DNA of 34,026 nucleotides from Specibacter cremeus (GTDB lineage Bacteria; Actinomycetota; Actinomycetes; Actinomycetales; Micrococcaceae): NCBI RefSeq assembly GCF_003946885.1, contig NZ_RWKQ01000005.1, positions 29,416 to 63,441 of the forward strand, read 5' to 3'. Shown piece by piece: positions 16,415 to 25,390 of this stretch (position 1 is its first letter; each line of letters starts with the position of its first letter). The notes under the pieces were generated by a model. It saw only the letters and a program-made list of their open reading frames with translations, ran no database searches and was not told where the DNA came from. The position numbers and the translations under genes were made by a program.

Positions 16415-17826
16415 GCCGGACCCTCGAGCACCGGCGTCGCAATGGACCGCTTGGGCAGGCGTCCGGATGGGCTGGTCACGACCAACGTTCCGTGTTCAAC
16501 AAGCACCCTTCCACGAAGCATCGTCATTTGCGGCCAACATGACACGGGGTAGCCATCCCAAGCCGAGTAGTCGGTCTCGTGCATGTCCTTGTAGGAGAGC
16601 AGGCGTTCGTCGATGGGACGCATCAGCACGATGTCGGCGTCACTTCCCACCGCGATCGCGCCCTTCTGGGGGTAGAGACCCATGATTTTGGCGGCATTGG
16701 CACTTGTCGCGTCGACAAAGTCATTGAGCGATCCGTTGCGCTTGTTCACGATCTCCGAATACATCAGGCCCATGCGCGCCTCCACCCCGGCGTGACCGCC
16801 CGTCACATCATCAATCGTCTTGCCCCGCACCTTCGTGGCCAGATCGGTGCACATTTCGTCGGTGGCGACGGTCGAGAGCACCCCGTCCTGCAGCCCTTTC
16901 CATAGCGCCAGCCTGTCCTCTTCCGGCTTGAGCGAGGGGTACGTGTGGTAGATCTGACCATTTTCCTTTTTGTACGCCTCGGCGTTGAACGAAAGGTAGT
17001 GCTGAAGTGTTTCGCCATAGATCGGGAATCCCTTGGCGCGTGATTCCGCAATGGCGGCAACGCCTTCAGCGGCACTGACATGCATCAGGTAGATCGGTGC
17101 GCCCACCCGTTCGGCAAGCCCGATGACGCGGCGGAACGACAGCGCCTCGGAGAGCGTGTTGTGCGCAAGGTGTACGTTTGGGAAATCCCAGCGGCCTTCA
17201 TGGGCGAGCTTCTTGTATGAGTACATGACTATCTCGTCATCCTCGGCGTGAACGGCGAGCATGCCCCCGTGGTCCCGGGTCTGCTCCAGGATTCCCCACA
17301 TATATCCCAGATCGGTTTTCTGCGGCGGACGGCTGGGTGTCGCATTGGTCATCCACACCTTGAAGCTCGTGTGGCCATCCTGGATGGCGTCGCCTATTTC
17401 AGCAATGGTCTCGAAAGGGATTTCTCCCTTGAAGGTCCCATGGAGTGCAAAGTCGGTGTAGCTGTCGCTCCAGTCGGCGGCCTTCTCTTCATACGCCTTG
17501 GCCAAGGTGATCCCCGGGCGCCAGATCGCGAAGTCGATTAGCGTGGTTGTGCCGCCATACACCGCAGCACGGCTCACCTGCTCGGCGTCGGCACAATTGA
17601 TGCCTTCCTGCGCCGCAGTCGGCACCAGCCAGGATGTGTGCACATGTGGGTCGATCCCGCCGGGGACGGCGATCATGCCGCGGCCGTCGACCACGCGGGC
17701 ATTGTACTCCGGCAGCTGGCCACGGGCGGCGACGACGACGATCTTCTCGCCTTCGATGCCGATGTCAAAATCGCCGACGCCTGCCGGTGTTACGACCCTG
17801 GCCCCTGTAATGACTACGTCAAGCAC
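16408..17826 (-). CDS. Dihydropyrimidinase/hydantoinase-family amidohydrolase
   Basis: A 472-residue cyclic amidohydrolase. All ligands for a two-metal site with a carbamylated lysine are visible: GGIDPHVHT (His61, His63), TSFKVWMT (Lys156), AVHAEDD (His193), YLMHVSAAEG (His249) and VATDEMCTDL (Asp323). This fits D-hydantoinase/dihydropyrimidinase rather than allantoinase or dihydroorotase, though these are close. It would open a hydantoin, dihydropyrimidine or similar cyclic imide to an N-carbamoyl amino acid. The GTG start at 17826 has GAGGAG six bases upstream. Methylaspartate ammonia-lyase lies 85 bp upstream and the CoA-transferase overlaps the end. No N-carbamoylase is recognised nearby. 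Confidence 0.92.
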   Translation of the reverse strand: MLDVVITGARVVTPAGVGDFDIGIEGEKIVVVAARGQLPEYNARVVDGRGMIAVPGGIDPHVHTSWLVPTAAQEGINCADAEQVSRAAVYGGTTTLIDFAIWRPGITLAKAYEEKAADWSDSYTDFALHGTFKGEIPFETIAEIGDAIQDGHTSFKVWMTNATPSRPPQKTDLGYMWGILEQTRDHGGMLAVHAEDDEIVMYSYKKLAHEGRWDFPNVHLAHNTLSEALSFRRVIGLAERVGAPIYLMHVSAAEGVAAIAESRAKGFPIYGETLQHYLSFNAEAYKKENGQIYHTYPSLKPEEDRLALWKGLQDGVLSTVATDEMCTDLATKVRGKTIDDVTGGHAGVEARMGLMYSEIVNKRNGSLNDFVDATSANAAKIMGLYPQKGAIAVGSDADIVLMRPIDERLLSYKDMHETDYSAWDGYPVSCWPQMTMLRGRVLVEHGTLVVTSPSGRLPKRSIATPVLEGPAC

Positions 17827-17911
17827 AATTTTCTCCTCAATAATCTGTGTGGTTCCGGGCTGCGAACGACGCCGGCCGCACGCAGCCCGGCTGGGACAAT
17901 TCGGCAGCCGC

Positions 17912-19147
17912 CTAGCTGCCGGACCCTGTCAGCGCCAAGATTCGCGACATTTCATTGGTGACGATCATCAGTCCCTCATCGACACCCATGCCCGGCTTGT
18001 TGTAGATGAGATCAGCCCTCGCACCCATGGCGGCGTGGACAGTGACCCGGCTAGATTGGTCCGTTCCGTTGCACGTGCCGCCCAGGAAGGCCTGCACTCC
18101 GCTGCCTTGGCAGAACTGCACGGCTTCGATCGAATTTGTGATCGAGCCGAGGTCCGGCGCCTTGATCTGAATCATGTCGGCGGCCCCGGAGCGGGCGAAA
18201 ATCTTTATGTCCGCCAACGTGTTGCACCAGTCGTCCGCGCAGATCTGCACATCGGAGCCGATCTCGGCCAACGTCTTGCGCACCGCGATCATGAGATCCA
18301 TCGTCCTGTCGCGGCTGCCGCCGTCAACGGGGGCCTCGATGCGCAGTTGGAACGGCTTGGCGGCGCAGCCCAACGTGGAGAGGTATTCGGCCGTGCGCAC
18401 CGGATCATTGTTGAATATCTCGCCCGGCATGCCGTAGACATCGAGGTGGAACACCGGCGCGTAGCCCGCGTCGCCGAAGGTTTCAACCCTGGTGCGAAGC
18501 CATTCGACGTATTCCAGGAGCCGCTCACCAGACTCTCCGATCTTGTCCACGTGGTTGAACAGGCCTTGGGTGATGGCGGGAACCCGTTTGAGAATCATCT
18601 TGTCCGCCCCGGAATGACGGTCGTCGCCGGACTGAGCAAGCACCGGAATGTGTTGCTCGCTGACGGTCGTCCCGTACTCGTCGGCCACCACCTCGGCCAT
18701 AGTCCGCCGCTGTGTCATGGCAAGCGCCTGCAGGATCGCCTGGCTGGTGCCATAGCGCAGACCCGTGTGAAGCGGTCCGTCTTGGCCTTGCAGTGCCTCG
18801 AGCTCGCCGCACATTTCGCGCAACGATGTCAATTCCCTGCCTACAAGCCACGGTGCGATGTACTTTTCCACATGGGGGGCAAATGTGTCTGCGCTCAACA
18901 CCGGATCCCGGCCGACGACGCCCGAATACTGGATGGCGACGGCGTCACCGAAGGCGACTTCCCCGCTCTCCAGCACCAGAATGATGGAGATGCTCTCACC
19001 CGGCTGGCGCACCTTGTACTGGCCCGGGACCTGGGGTTCCCCGAGATAGAAGAAGCCGTCCTTCTTGGCGCCTGCCTTGATCGCATGGAGGTCATCGAAG
19101 TAGTAGCCGCCCAGCCCCTTGGACGCCAAAACCCGCTTGATTCTCAT
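17912..19147 (-). CDS. mal: Methylaspartate ammonia-lyase
   Basis: A 411-residue enolase-superfamily enzyme that removes ammonia from (2S,3S)-3-methylaspartate to give mesaconate. It aligns by eye along its length with the clostridial and Citrobacter enzymes: YYFDDLHAIKAGAKKDGFFY, LHTGLRYGTSQA, AQSGDDR (Gln172), HLDVYG (His234, Asp236), EAPVDGG (Glu271), ADDWCNT (Asp305), IQIKAPDLGS (catalytic Lys329) and KPGMGVDEGLMIV. The three metal ligands (Asp236, Glu271, Asp305) and the base lysine are kept. Near Cys359 it reads GGTCNGTD where the known enzymes, as I remember them, have GGTCNETE. The ATG at 19147 has GGAG nine bases upstream. The usual partner, glutamate mutase, is missing from the window. 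Confidence 0.93.
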   Translation of the reverse strand: MRIKRVLASKGLGGYYFDDLHAIKAGAKKDGFFYLGEPQVPGQYKVRQPGESISIILVLESGEVAFGDAVAIQYSGVVGRDPVLSADTFAPHVEKYIAPWLVGRELTSLREMCGELEALQGQDGPLHTGLRYGTSQAILQALAMTQRRTMAEVVADEYGTTVSEQHIPVLAQSGDDRHSGADKMILKRVPAITQGLFNHVDKIGESGERLLEYVEWLRTRVETFGDAGYAPVFHLDVYGMPGEIFNNDPVRTAEYLSTLGCAAKPFQLRIEAPVDGGSRDRTMDLMIAVRKTLAEIGSDVQICADDWCNTLADIKIFARSGAADMIQIKAPDLGSITNSIEAVQFCQGSGVQAFLGGTCNGTDQSSRVTVHAAMGARADLIYNKPGMGVDEGLMIVTNEMSRILALTGSGS

Positions 19148-19226
19148 ATTTTGATACTCCGTTCATCCGGCAACCGCACATCGCGGTGCAGTAACCGACC
19201 GGGCGTCGATTACGAGGGTTATATAT

Positions 19227-19242
19227 CTTAATACGTATTAAG
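19227..19242. promoter_or_regulatory. Perfect 16-bp palindrome, candidate GntR operator
   Basis: CTTAATACGTATTAAG reads the same on both strands. It lies 80 bp upstream of the methylaspartate ammonia-lyase start, in AT-rich DNA unlike its surroundings. Size and symmetry fit a dimeric GntR/UTRA repressor such as the one encoded at 13406-14260. It resembles gttaagacgtatatgtc at 25400-25416, ahead of the other cluster promoters (shared TTAAxACGTAT). That the two sites bind the same protein is inference. Confidence 0.6.
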
Positions 19243-19249
19243 ACCATCT

Positions 19250-19284
19250 AAATTGCAATCCTGCTCGATAGCAGAATTCAATTT
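19250..19284 (-). terminator. Imperfect 15-bp hairpin between the binding-protein and ammonia-lyase genes
   Basis: aaattgcaatcctgct (19250-19265) pairs with agcagaattcaattt (19270-19284) around the loop cgat, with one bulge and one mismatch. On the minus strand it lies after the binding-protein stop codon and before the palindrome. No T-run follows, so it may cap or protect the upstream mRNA rather than end it cleanly. It may also separate transporter and enzyme transcripts. Confidence 0.45.
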
Positions 19285-19366
19285 CGTATTTGGTCGCGAC
19301 GCGCGGCCGTCGGCTGACCCTGGCTCCGCCCACCTTGCGGCCCGGCGTAGCGAGTAGGGTGTTCGC

Positions 19367-20263
19367 CTACGACTTCACGCCATTGATGACCGGGGTCATG
19401 GCACCGTCACCGAGTTTGAAACTCTCCAGGATGCTCTTGTAGCTGCCGTCGGCGACCATCTTGTTGAGCGCTTCGAGCAACGCCTGGTTGAGGACTCCAT
19501 TGCCCTTCTTGATGGCGATACCGAACGGCTTCGCTGGCAGGGGTGCAAACACCGCGGCAAATTTGCCGGGGTTTGTCTGCTCGTTGTAGGCCAAGTTTTC
19601 AGCGCCCATGACAGCCAGGTCTGCGCGTCCTTGTTCAACCTGAAGCTGTGCGGCCGCGCTGCCGTCGGTCGGCAAGATGTTGATGGCAGGCTTACCTGCG
19701 CTCACGCAGGTCGATTTGCTGAGGTCCTGGACCTGGGCGAAATAGTCGGTCTTGCCACTGACGGTAAGCGTCTTGCCGCAAATGTCCGTTTCGGTTGTGT
19801 ACTTGGAGGCATTCGCGGCCTGGGTGAACAACCGGCCGGCCGAGTTGTAGTAGTCGACGAAGTCCATCGTTTGCTGGCGTTCCACGGTGTCGGAGATTCC
19901 TGACATCACGATATCCACGCGTCCGGTCTGCAAGGAGTTGATGAGCTGGTCGAACGGCGACTGCACGAGCTCGACTTTGAGTCCCAGCGTCTCGCCAATC
20001 TTCTTCTGCAGGTCGATGTCCATTCCCACGACGTCGTTCGTCTTCGGGTCCAGGGACTCCAGCGGTGGAAAGTCGGGGGCCACCCCGATCCGCAGTGTGC
20101 CGCTGGACTTGAGGTCAGCCGGCAGGGCAATGGCGGCGCCAGCCGCCGGGACCTGGCCGGAGGCGGGCCCCGAGGAAGCAGGCCCGGACATGGCACATCC
20201 AGAAAGCAAAAGCAGTGCGGCCGTGCCAACGGCAGCAATCGGAGTAAAGTGAATCGATTTCAT
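19367..20263 (-). CDS. ABC transporter substrate-binding lipoprotein, polar amino acid type
   Basis: A 298-residue family 3 solute-binding protein. The N-terminus is a lipoprotein signal with lipobox LLSGC (Cys23), so the mature protein is anchored outside the membrane. Typical segments follow: LRIGVAPDFPPLESLD, VVGMDIDLQKKIGETLGLKV, FDQLINSLQTGRVDIVMSGI and ISDTVERQQTMDFVDYY. Three cysteines remain in the mature part, including Cys23. Family members bind amino acids, opines or similar charged compounds; here the ligand is probably the compound degraded by the neighbouring enzymes. The ATG at 20263 has AGGGAAG just upstream. It is 67 bp from the ATPase gene. Confidence 0.92.
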   Translation of the reverse strand: MKSIHFTPIAAVGTAALLLLSGCAMSGPASSGPASGQVPAAGAAIALPADLKSSGTLRIGVAPDFPPLESLDPKTNDVVGMDIDLQKKIGETLGLKVELVQSPFDQLINSLQTGRVDIVMSGISDTVERQQTMDFVDYYNSAGRLFTQAANASKYTTETDICGKTLTVSGKTDYFAQVQDLSKSTCVSAGKPAINILPTDGSAAAQLQVEQGRADLAVMGAENLAYNEQTNPGKFAAVFAPLPAKPFGIAIKKGNGVLNQALLEALNKMVADGSYKSILESFKLGDGAMTPVINGVKS

Positions 20264-20330
20264 GAGCTTCCCTTACTTATATGGCTATCTGCGGATGATT
20301 TGGCGTGCAGGAATGTGGGCGGCTATCGGC

Positions 20331-21098
20331 TCACAGCACGCGCATGAGGAAATTTTTGGTCCGGTCATGTTGCGGGGCGATAAGCACCTGGGCGGGCGGA
20401 CCGATCTCGACGATTTCGCCGTCGTAGATGAATGCCACGCGGTCGGCGACCTCCCGTGCGAAGCCGATCTCGTGCGTGACGACGATCATGGTGAGCCCGG
20501 ATCTGGCCAGGTCCTTCATGACGTCGAGGACTTCACCGACCAGCTCCGGGTCCAATGCTGAAGTAGGTTCATCAAAGAGGATCAGGTCCGGTTTCATGGC
20601 CATGGCCCGGGCTATGGCCACGCGTTGCTGCTGCCCCCCGGACAACTGGCGCGGATAGGAATCCCCCTTGCCCGTCAGACCAACGCGCGCCAGCAATTCG
20701 AGCGCCTTATTCCTGGCTTCGGCCGGCTTTTCCCGCTTGACCTGGATGGGCCCTTCGATAATGTTCTCGATGACGGTCAGATGGGGAAAGAGGTTGAAAC
20801 GCTGGAAAACCATTCCGATCGACCGCCGCTGAAAGGCGGCTTCCGTGTTGGAGAGCTCCTTGAGGTTCGTGCCCTCCTGCCGGTAGCCAATCACCTGGCC
20901 CCGGTACCAGATTCGTCCGCCGGTCACGGTTTCCAGATGGTTGATGCAGCGCAGGAAAGTGCTCTTGCCGGACCCGGACGCGCCGAGCAGGCAGACCACT
21001 TCGCCTGGCGAAACATCAAGGCTGATTCCTTTGAGAACCTGATGATGCCCAAAGCTCTTTTGTACGTTCTCTGCACGTACGAGGAATTCGGTCGTCAC
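20331..21098 (-). CDS. ABC transporter ATPase, polar amino acid type (GlnQ-like)
   Basis: A 255-residue ATPase. Walker [11 protein letters not shown]-loop [12 protein letters not shown], signature [15 protein letters not shown], Walker [13 protein letters not shown] and the switch histidine in VVTHEIGFA are complete. As usual for this family the insertion around [20 protein letters not shown] precedes the Q-loop. The GTG start at 21098 overlaps the permease stop by four bases (GTGA), which fixes the start and implies coupled translation. It powers import with the permease (21095-22006) and the lipoprotein (19367-20263). Confidence 0.95.
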   Translation of the reverse strand: MTTEFLVRAENVQKSFGHHQVLKGISLDVSPGEVVCLLGASGSGKSTFLRCINHLETVTGGRIWYRGQVIGYRQEGTNLKELSNTEAAFQRRSIGMVFQRFNLFPHLTVIENIIEGPIQVKREKPAEARNKALELLARVGLTGKGDSYPRQLSGGQQQRVAIARAMAMKPDLILFDEPTSALDPELVGEVLDVMKDLARSGLTMIVVTHEIGFAREVADRVAFIYDGEIVEIGPPAQVLIAPQHDRTKNFLMRVL

Positions 21099-22006
21099 AG
21101 GCTTGCCCTCCTCTTGGCGCCGAAGAACTGTTTGATCTGTTGGATCGGGGTGAGTGGCAGCACCTTGCTGGAAGCCCCCTTGGCGAAGTGCCGTTCCACA
21201 TAGAACTGACCGGCCGTCATCACTGTGACCACCGCGAGATACCAGATGGAACAGACGATGAGCAGTTCCATGATCCGACTGTTCACGAAGTAGATGTGTT
21301 GGGCCTCCGAGAGAATCTCGGTGACACCAATAGCCGACGCAAGCGAGGTGGTTTTCAACATGCCGATGAGTTCGTTGCCCAGGGGCGGTACGATCACCCG
21401 CATTGCTTGCGGCAGGATGATCCGCCTCATCAACATCATCTGCGACATACCGATCGCCTTGGCCGCTTCAATTTGGCCTTCGTCGACGGAGAGGATTCCC
21501 GCCCGCACGATTTCGGAGGCATAGGCGCCCTGATTGAGACCGAGGGCGATGGTGGCGGCGATGAAGGGGGTCAGGAAATCGATCGTTCGCGCCTCGAACA
21601 CCCCGGGGATCCCAAAATAGGGGAAGATCAGTGAGATGTTGAACCACACCAGCAGCTGCACATAAACCGGAGTGCCCCGGAAGATCCACAGGTACAGCCA
21701 GGCGACACCGAAGACGACCCGGTTCGTCGACAACCGCATGACCGCTGTGACGATCCCGAGGACCACTCCGAGGAGCATCGCCACAATGGTCAATACGACG
21801 GCGGTTCCCGCGCCTCGGATAAGGACGGGCACGGTGAGGTAGTGCCGGACCGTACCCCAATCGATCTGTGCGTTGGCAAAGGAGACAGCCACCCAGACCA
21901 GGAATGCCGTCACCAGAACGCCGGCGATGATTCTGCCGAGGTTTCGCCGGGGCACGATTGTCAGTTCCTGCGTCGGGAGTGCTTCCACTTGGGAAATTTT
22001 CGACAT
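21095..22006 (-). CDS. ABC transporter permease, polar amino acid type (HisM/GlnP-like)
   Basis: A 303-residue membrane protein with a cytoplasmic N-terminus and about five membrane helices. The first starts near residue 25 ([18 protein letters not shown]). The family signature [14 protein letters not shown] and the EAA loop [20 protein letters not shown] are present, followed by [21 protein letters not shown] single permease gene suggests a homodimeric pore. The gene begins eight bases after the dipeptidase-like gene and overlaps the ATPase gene, so the three form one transcription unit. Confidence 0.93.
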   Translation of the reverse strand: MSKISQVEALPTQELTIVPRRNLGRIIAGVLVTAFLVWVAVSFANAQIDWGTVRHYLTVPVLIRGAGTAVVLTIVAMLLGVVLGIVTAVMRLSTNRVVFGVAWLYLWIFRGTPVYVQLLVWFNISLIFPYFGIPGVFEARTIDFLTPFIAATIALGLNQGAYASEIVRAGILSVDEGQIEAAKAIGMSQMMLMRRIILPQAMRVIVPPLGNELIGMLKTTSLASAIGVTEILSEAQHIYFVNSRIMELLIVCSIWYLAVVTVMTAGQFYVERHFAKGASSKVLPLTPIQQIKQFFGAKRRASL

Positions 22007-22014
22007 GGCCGGGC

Positions 22015-23202
22015 CTAATATTCGTCGTCGTGGTGTTCGTACATTGAGGCGACCAGTGGCTGGCGTCCGTGGACCAACAACCGGCCCTTGGAGTAGACGT
22101 CCTGGATTTGCAGGTCGTCATCCAGGACCAGGAGGTCCGCGTCGAGTCCCACGGCGATGCGGCCCTTGCGCTCTTCGAGCCGCAACACCCGTGCCGGGTT
22201 CGTGGTGACCAGAGACAGGGCATCCTCAAGCTTCAAGTCAGCCTCGCGCACCAATTCGACGGTTCCCTCCCAGAGAGTGCCCAAATTCTTGATGTAAGGG
22301 CCCCGGGATCCATCCCGCTGCAGGACCGGAGTGTTCGCGTTGCCGTCCGTGCTCATGGTCAGCATCGAAAGCTCGACCCCGGCAGCGAGCAGTCTGGGCA
22401 CCGCGTGCCGTGTGCCGATCGATCCGACCTGTCCGCGCAGCGGGTCCAGCAGCGGGTTGAGATCGACGACGCAACCGGCTTTGGTCAGTTGAACCGCTGC
22501 AGCGAGCGTTTCCTCAGTGTTGTTGCCGTGAGTTGCTTGGAATCGCTCGGGCGCTGCCATTGCGTGCTTGATTGTGTGGAGCAGCTGGGCGGCCGGATCC
22601 GGCAGACTGCCCAGGTGGGCGTGCATGATGCATGCTTTTCCGGTCGCACGCGACGACCATTCAAGTTCGGCCGCCAAGTCGATCAGTTCCTCATTGGAGA
22701 ACCGGCTGGCCACCGCGTCGCCCAAGGCCACCTTGATGCCGATGAGCTTCTCGATCAAGTACAGGTCACGGCGGATGGACCCTGTGAGCGTCAGAAACGG
22801 TTTCCGGAAGCCTCCCAGGAATGCGTAGGTGGACAATCCGTCCTGTTCAAGGGCATAGGCCTTCGCCAGGACGGCGTCCATATTCTTGGTGAAGGTCTCG
22901 ATGCCCGGCGTGGCGACCGATGTGGTGATTCCGGCGAGGGCCAATTCGCCGGCCCACAGCTCCGGGGCCCGAGACGAGTAGCCTTGCAAGCCACAGCCGC
23001 CTATTTGGTGGAGGTGGCCGTCGATCAGCCCAGGCACCAAAGTTCGACCCGAAACGTCAACGGTTGTGACGTCGGCGAGTGCGGCCGCAGCCGACAGGTC
23101 GCCAATGGCCGCAATCGTCTGCCCGGCCAGGAGCACATCTGTTGCCCCGAGCCGTTCGGGGGCAAACACCTCGGCGTTGCGCAAAAGGGTTAGTTGAGAC
23201 AA
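22015..23202 (-). CDS. Beta-aspartyl-dipeptidase (IadA)-like amidohydrolase
   Basis: A 395-residue two-metal amidohydrolase resembling E. coli isoaspartyl dipeptidase: PGLIDGHLHQIGGCG (the HxH pair), ALAGITTSVATPG, GIKVALGD (lysine at the place of the carbamylated Lys162 of IadA), IMHAHLG, QATHGNN and MSTDGN (metal and base residues). It lacks the longer IadA stretch between the two metal histidines, so substrate preference may differ. The TTG start at 23202 is supported by GGAGG seven bases upstream. As the first gene ahead of the importer it may act on the imported compound: a beta-aspartyl (or beta-methylaspartyl) amide, a carbamoyl or an acyl amino acid. The precise substrate is unknown. 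Confidence 0.82.
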   Translation of the reverse strand: MSQLTLLRNAEVFAPERLGATDVLLAGQTIAAIGDLSAAAALADVTTVDVSGRTLVPGLIDGHLHQIGGCGLQGYSSRAPELWAGELALAGITTSVATPGIETFTKNMDAVLAKAYALEQDGLSTYAFLGGFRKPFLTLTGSIRRDLYLIEKLIGIKVALGDAVASRFSNEELIDLAAELEWSSRATGKACIMHAHLGSLPDPAAQLLHTIKHAMAAPERFQATHGNNTEETLAAAVQLTKAGCVVDLNPLLDPLRGQVGSIGTRHAVPRLLAAGVELSMLTMSTDGNANTPVLQRDGSRGPYIKNLGTLWEGTVELVREADLKLEDALSLVTTNPARVLRLEERKGRIAVGLDADLLVLDDDLQIQDVYSKGRLLVHGRQPLVASMYEHHDDEY

Positions 23203-23474
23203 GGAAAAACCTCCATGGGTTGGCTGTCATGAGGGCCGGTGAAGCCGACAGGTTTGCGGGAAGGGCATCTGACCGGGCAGAAAACTGGTCCCGGTCAAGC
23301 CGCGTCAGAGCCGGGCTGCCGACGTGGCGGGAAATTCTTGACTGGTCGGGGAGCCCCATGAGCGACAGCAAGGACTGAAGTGCCACCGACCGACGAAGTA
23401 ACGCGGGACATACTGCGCCTCGCGACAACCGATCGAATCTTCAGCAACCATCACTTCGCTCCGTTGCGATTGAC

Positions 23475-24446
23475 TTAGGACGTTATATAACCTCTTAAGG
23501 AATGATTCATGACTTTGATCACGTTGTCAATGGGTTTTTCGGCGGGATCGTCCCGCTCAACTCCGGCCATCCGGTGCCGGCCTCCGGCGCGGCTCATTAT
23601 GGTCGCCGCGCGGTCCGCAACAGGCTTATCGATCATTTCCCCATCCATGGCCACTACCCCGCATCCCCCGCCGGCGCGCCAACGCGTCAGAACGGACTGA
23701 GCCCAGGCGACCTCCTCCGCGCTTGTCCGGTAGGCCGCATTGACTGCCGCCACCTGCCGCGGATGGATGCACAGTGCACCCGTCATCCCGACACCCCTGG
23801 CATGTGCAGCGGCGGCTTCGAAGCCATCAGGATCGTTGAAATTGCGCACGGTCGTGGCAACCCCAAGCGCCATGACCTGGTACGCGGCCGCGCAGATGGC
23901 CATTATCGACGCGGGCGCCCGGAGGAGATCGCCACTGGCACTAACGCCCATGGCACGGCAATAGTCCTCACTGCCAAGGGCCAGACCGTGGACTCTGGGA
24001 GCTTGGGCTATCCCTGATAAGTTGAGGATGCCCAATGGGGTCTCCACCAGGGCAATGACGCCGATGTCGCCGGTGGCGAGCCCTTGTTCTCTCTCAAGTA
24101 CGGTCAACAGCTGGCCGAGTTCAACCAGAGTCTCTGGCGACTCCGCTTTCGGCAGCATGATGAAGCTGACGGCCGGATGCACCGCAACGGCGAGGTCATC
24201 CCCCAGTTCCGGCGAGTTGTTCACACGCACACAGATATCGATCCCCGATTCCGGCAGCGTGGATAGATACTCCGACAACACCCGGCGCGCAGCCGGCTTG
24301 CCCGGCCCGGGCACAGCGTCTTCGAGGTCGCAGATGATGACATCGGCGCCGCGGGTCGCACTCTTCGAGAGGAGGCGCGCGTTGTCCGCGGGAACAAAAA
24401 GCCAGGAGTGCAGCGACCGGGCACGAACATCCGCCGACGGCGTCAT
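23475..24446 (-). CDS. CitE-like/HpcH-HpaI family lyase, probable citramalyl-CoA or beta-methylmalyl-CoA lyase
   Basis: A 323-residue TIM-barrel lyase. SWLFVPADNARLLSKSATRG, VIICDLEDAV (Asp40, Glu42, Asp43), CVRVNN (Arg73 region), ALVETPLGI (Glu135), GSEDYCRAMG (Asp161) and CIHPRQV match the CitE/malyl-CoA lyase family with its Mg site. Such enzymes split (S)-citramalyl-CoA into acetyl-CoA and pyruvate, or beta-methylmalyl-CoA into propionyl-CoA and glyoxylate. The ATG at 24446 overlaps the hydratase stop (ATGA), which sets the start; the frame can be read nine codons further up but without support. The C-terminal 30 residues are unlike the family as I recall it. It is the natural next step after the hydratase. 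Confidence 0.87.
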   Translation of the reverse strand: MTPSADVRARSLHSWLFVPADNARLLSKSATRGADVIICDLEDAVPGPGKPAARRVLSEYLSTLPESGIDICVRVNNSPELGDDLAVAVHPAVSFIMLPKAESPETLVELGQLLTVLEREQGLATGDIGVIALVETPLGILNLSGIAQAPRVHGLALGSEDYCRAMGVSASGDLLRAPASIMAICAAAYQVMALGVATTVRNFNDPDGFEAAAAHARGVGMTGALCIHPRQVAAVNAAYRTSAEEVAWAQSVLTRWRAGGGCGVVAMDGEMIDKPVADRAATIMSRAGGRHRMAGVERDDPAEKPIDNVIKVMNHSLRGYITS

Positions 24447-25294
24447 CGCGCCCACACGGTTGCCCGCAAGCACACGGAACCCGCGGCGTCGGTAGCCCAG
24501 AGTTTCGCCCCGTCGTTCGTTCGGGCCCCGTAGAGGCCGAAGGGTGCCGTGTCAAAAATAGGCGCCACCGCCTTGAAGTCGAATGCGACAACGTCCGCAC
24601 TCGGGTTTTCGACCAGGTAGAGATTCATGAGGAGTGTTGCAAGCAGCGGACCATGGACCACCAGCCCCGGGTAGCCCTCCACGGCCGTCGCATACCCACG
24701 GTCGTAGTGGATCTTGTGGGCGTTGAATGTCAGGGCTGAATAGCGCATCAACAATGCACTATCGGGAACAATGCGAACTGTCCAGTCGTGGCGGTCGGGG
24801 CGGATGGTGGGTGGGACGGCAGCGACCGCGGATGGCTCGGTCCTGGGATGGTCCCGGTAGACAATGGTCTGCTGCTCCGAAACGAGGAGCCCGGTTCTGG
24901 CGCGGATTTCATGGTCTATGGTGACAAACGCCAGCCGGCCCGACCTCCCCTCCTTGTTCTGGACATTGGCGATTGTCGATGTCCTCGAGATCTTCCGTCC
25001 GTTCTCCAGCGGTGCGTGAAACCGAAGCGAGCTGCCAGCCCACATTCGACGCGGCAATTTGAGTGGGGGGAGGAACCCCCCTTTGCGCGGATGCCCGTCG
25101 TTGCCAAGATCAGACTGGGCTGCGCATGGAAGGAAAAAAAGCCAACAGGCCAGCGGATTCCGCATCGTTTCCGCGAATATCGCTGAGGAGCCACCGATGG
25201 TCGCCGCGAACCGGTCGCGGGCAATTGGTGAAACGACATCGTCGGCCACCTCCCGGCGGCCAATCCAGGCTGCCGGGTCCAAATTGTCGTTCAT
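24443..25294 (-). CDS. MaoC/FAS1-like dehydratase, probable mesaconyl-CoA hydratase
   Basis: A 283-residue double-hotdog protein. The N-terminal half (about 1-150) is a FAS1-like dehydratase domain. The C-terminal half carries the hydratase signature RYSALTFNAHKIHYD (184-198) and EGYPGLVVHGPL (206-217), as in mesaconyl-C4-CoA hydratase of the 3-hydroxypropionate cycle. It would add water to mesaconyl-CoA to give the substrate of the CitE-like lyase, whose gene overlaps its stop codon by four bases. The ATG at 25294 has AAAGGAG ten bases upstream; the frame is open further up but has no start with a ribosome site. Acting on another branched enoyl-CoA such as itaconyl-CoA is possible. Confidence 0.85.
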   Translation of the reverse strand: MNDNLDPAAWIGRREVADDVVSPIARDRFAATIGGSSAIFAETMRNPLACWLFFLPCAAQSDLGNDGHPRKGGFLPPLKLPRRMWAGSSLRFHAPLENGRKISRTSTIANVQNKEGRSGRLAFVTIDHEIRARTGLLVSEQQTIVYRDHPRTEPSAVAAVPPTIRPDRHDWTVRIVPDSALLMRYSALTFNAHKIHYDRGYATAVEGYPGLVVHGPLLATLLMNLYLVENPSADVVAFDFKAVAPIFDTAPFGLYGARTNDGAKLWATDAAGSVCLRATVWAR

Positions 25295-25390
25295 TGTCGT
25301 TGCGCTCCTTTGCGAAAGTGACCGAACCAAGCGTGCCGGCTGGTGCTCCACCAATGAGGCGAGGCAGCGGGCGGATTTCGAGAAGTGTAC

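Noticed and set aside
23203-23474. Possible small gene in the gap between the lyase and IadA-like genes.
   Set aside because: Short frames on both strands have no ribosome site or recognisable motif; probably promoter or spacer DNA.
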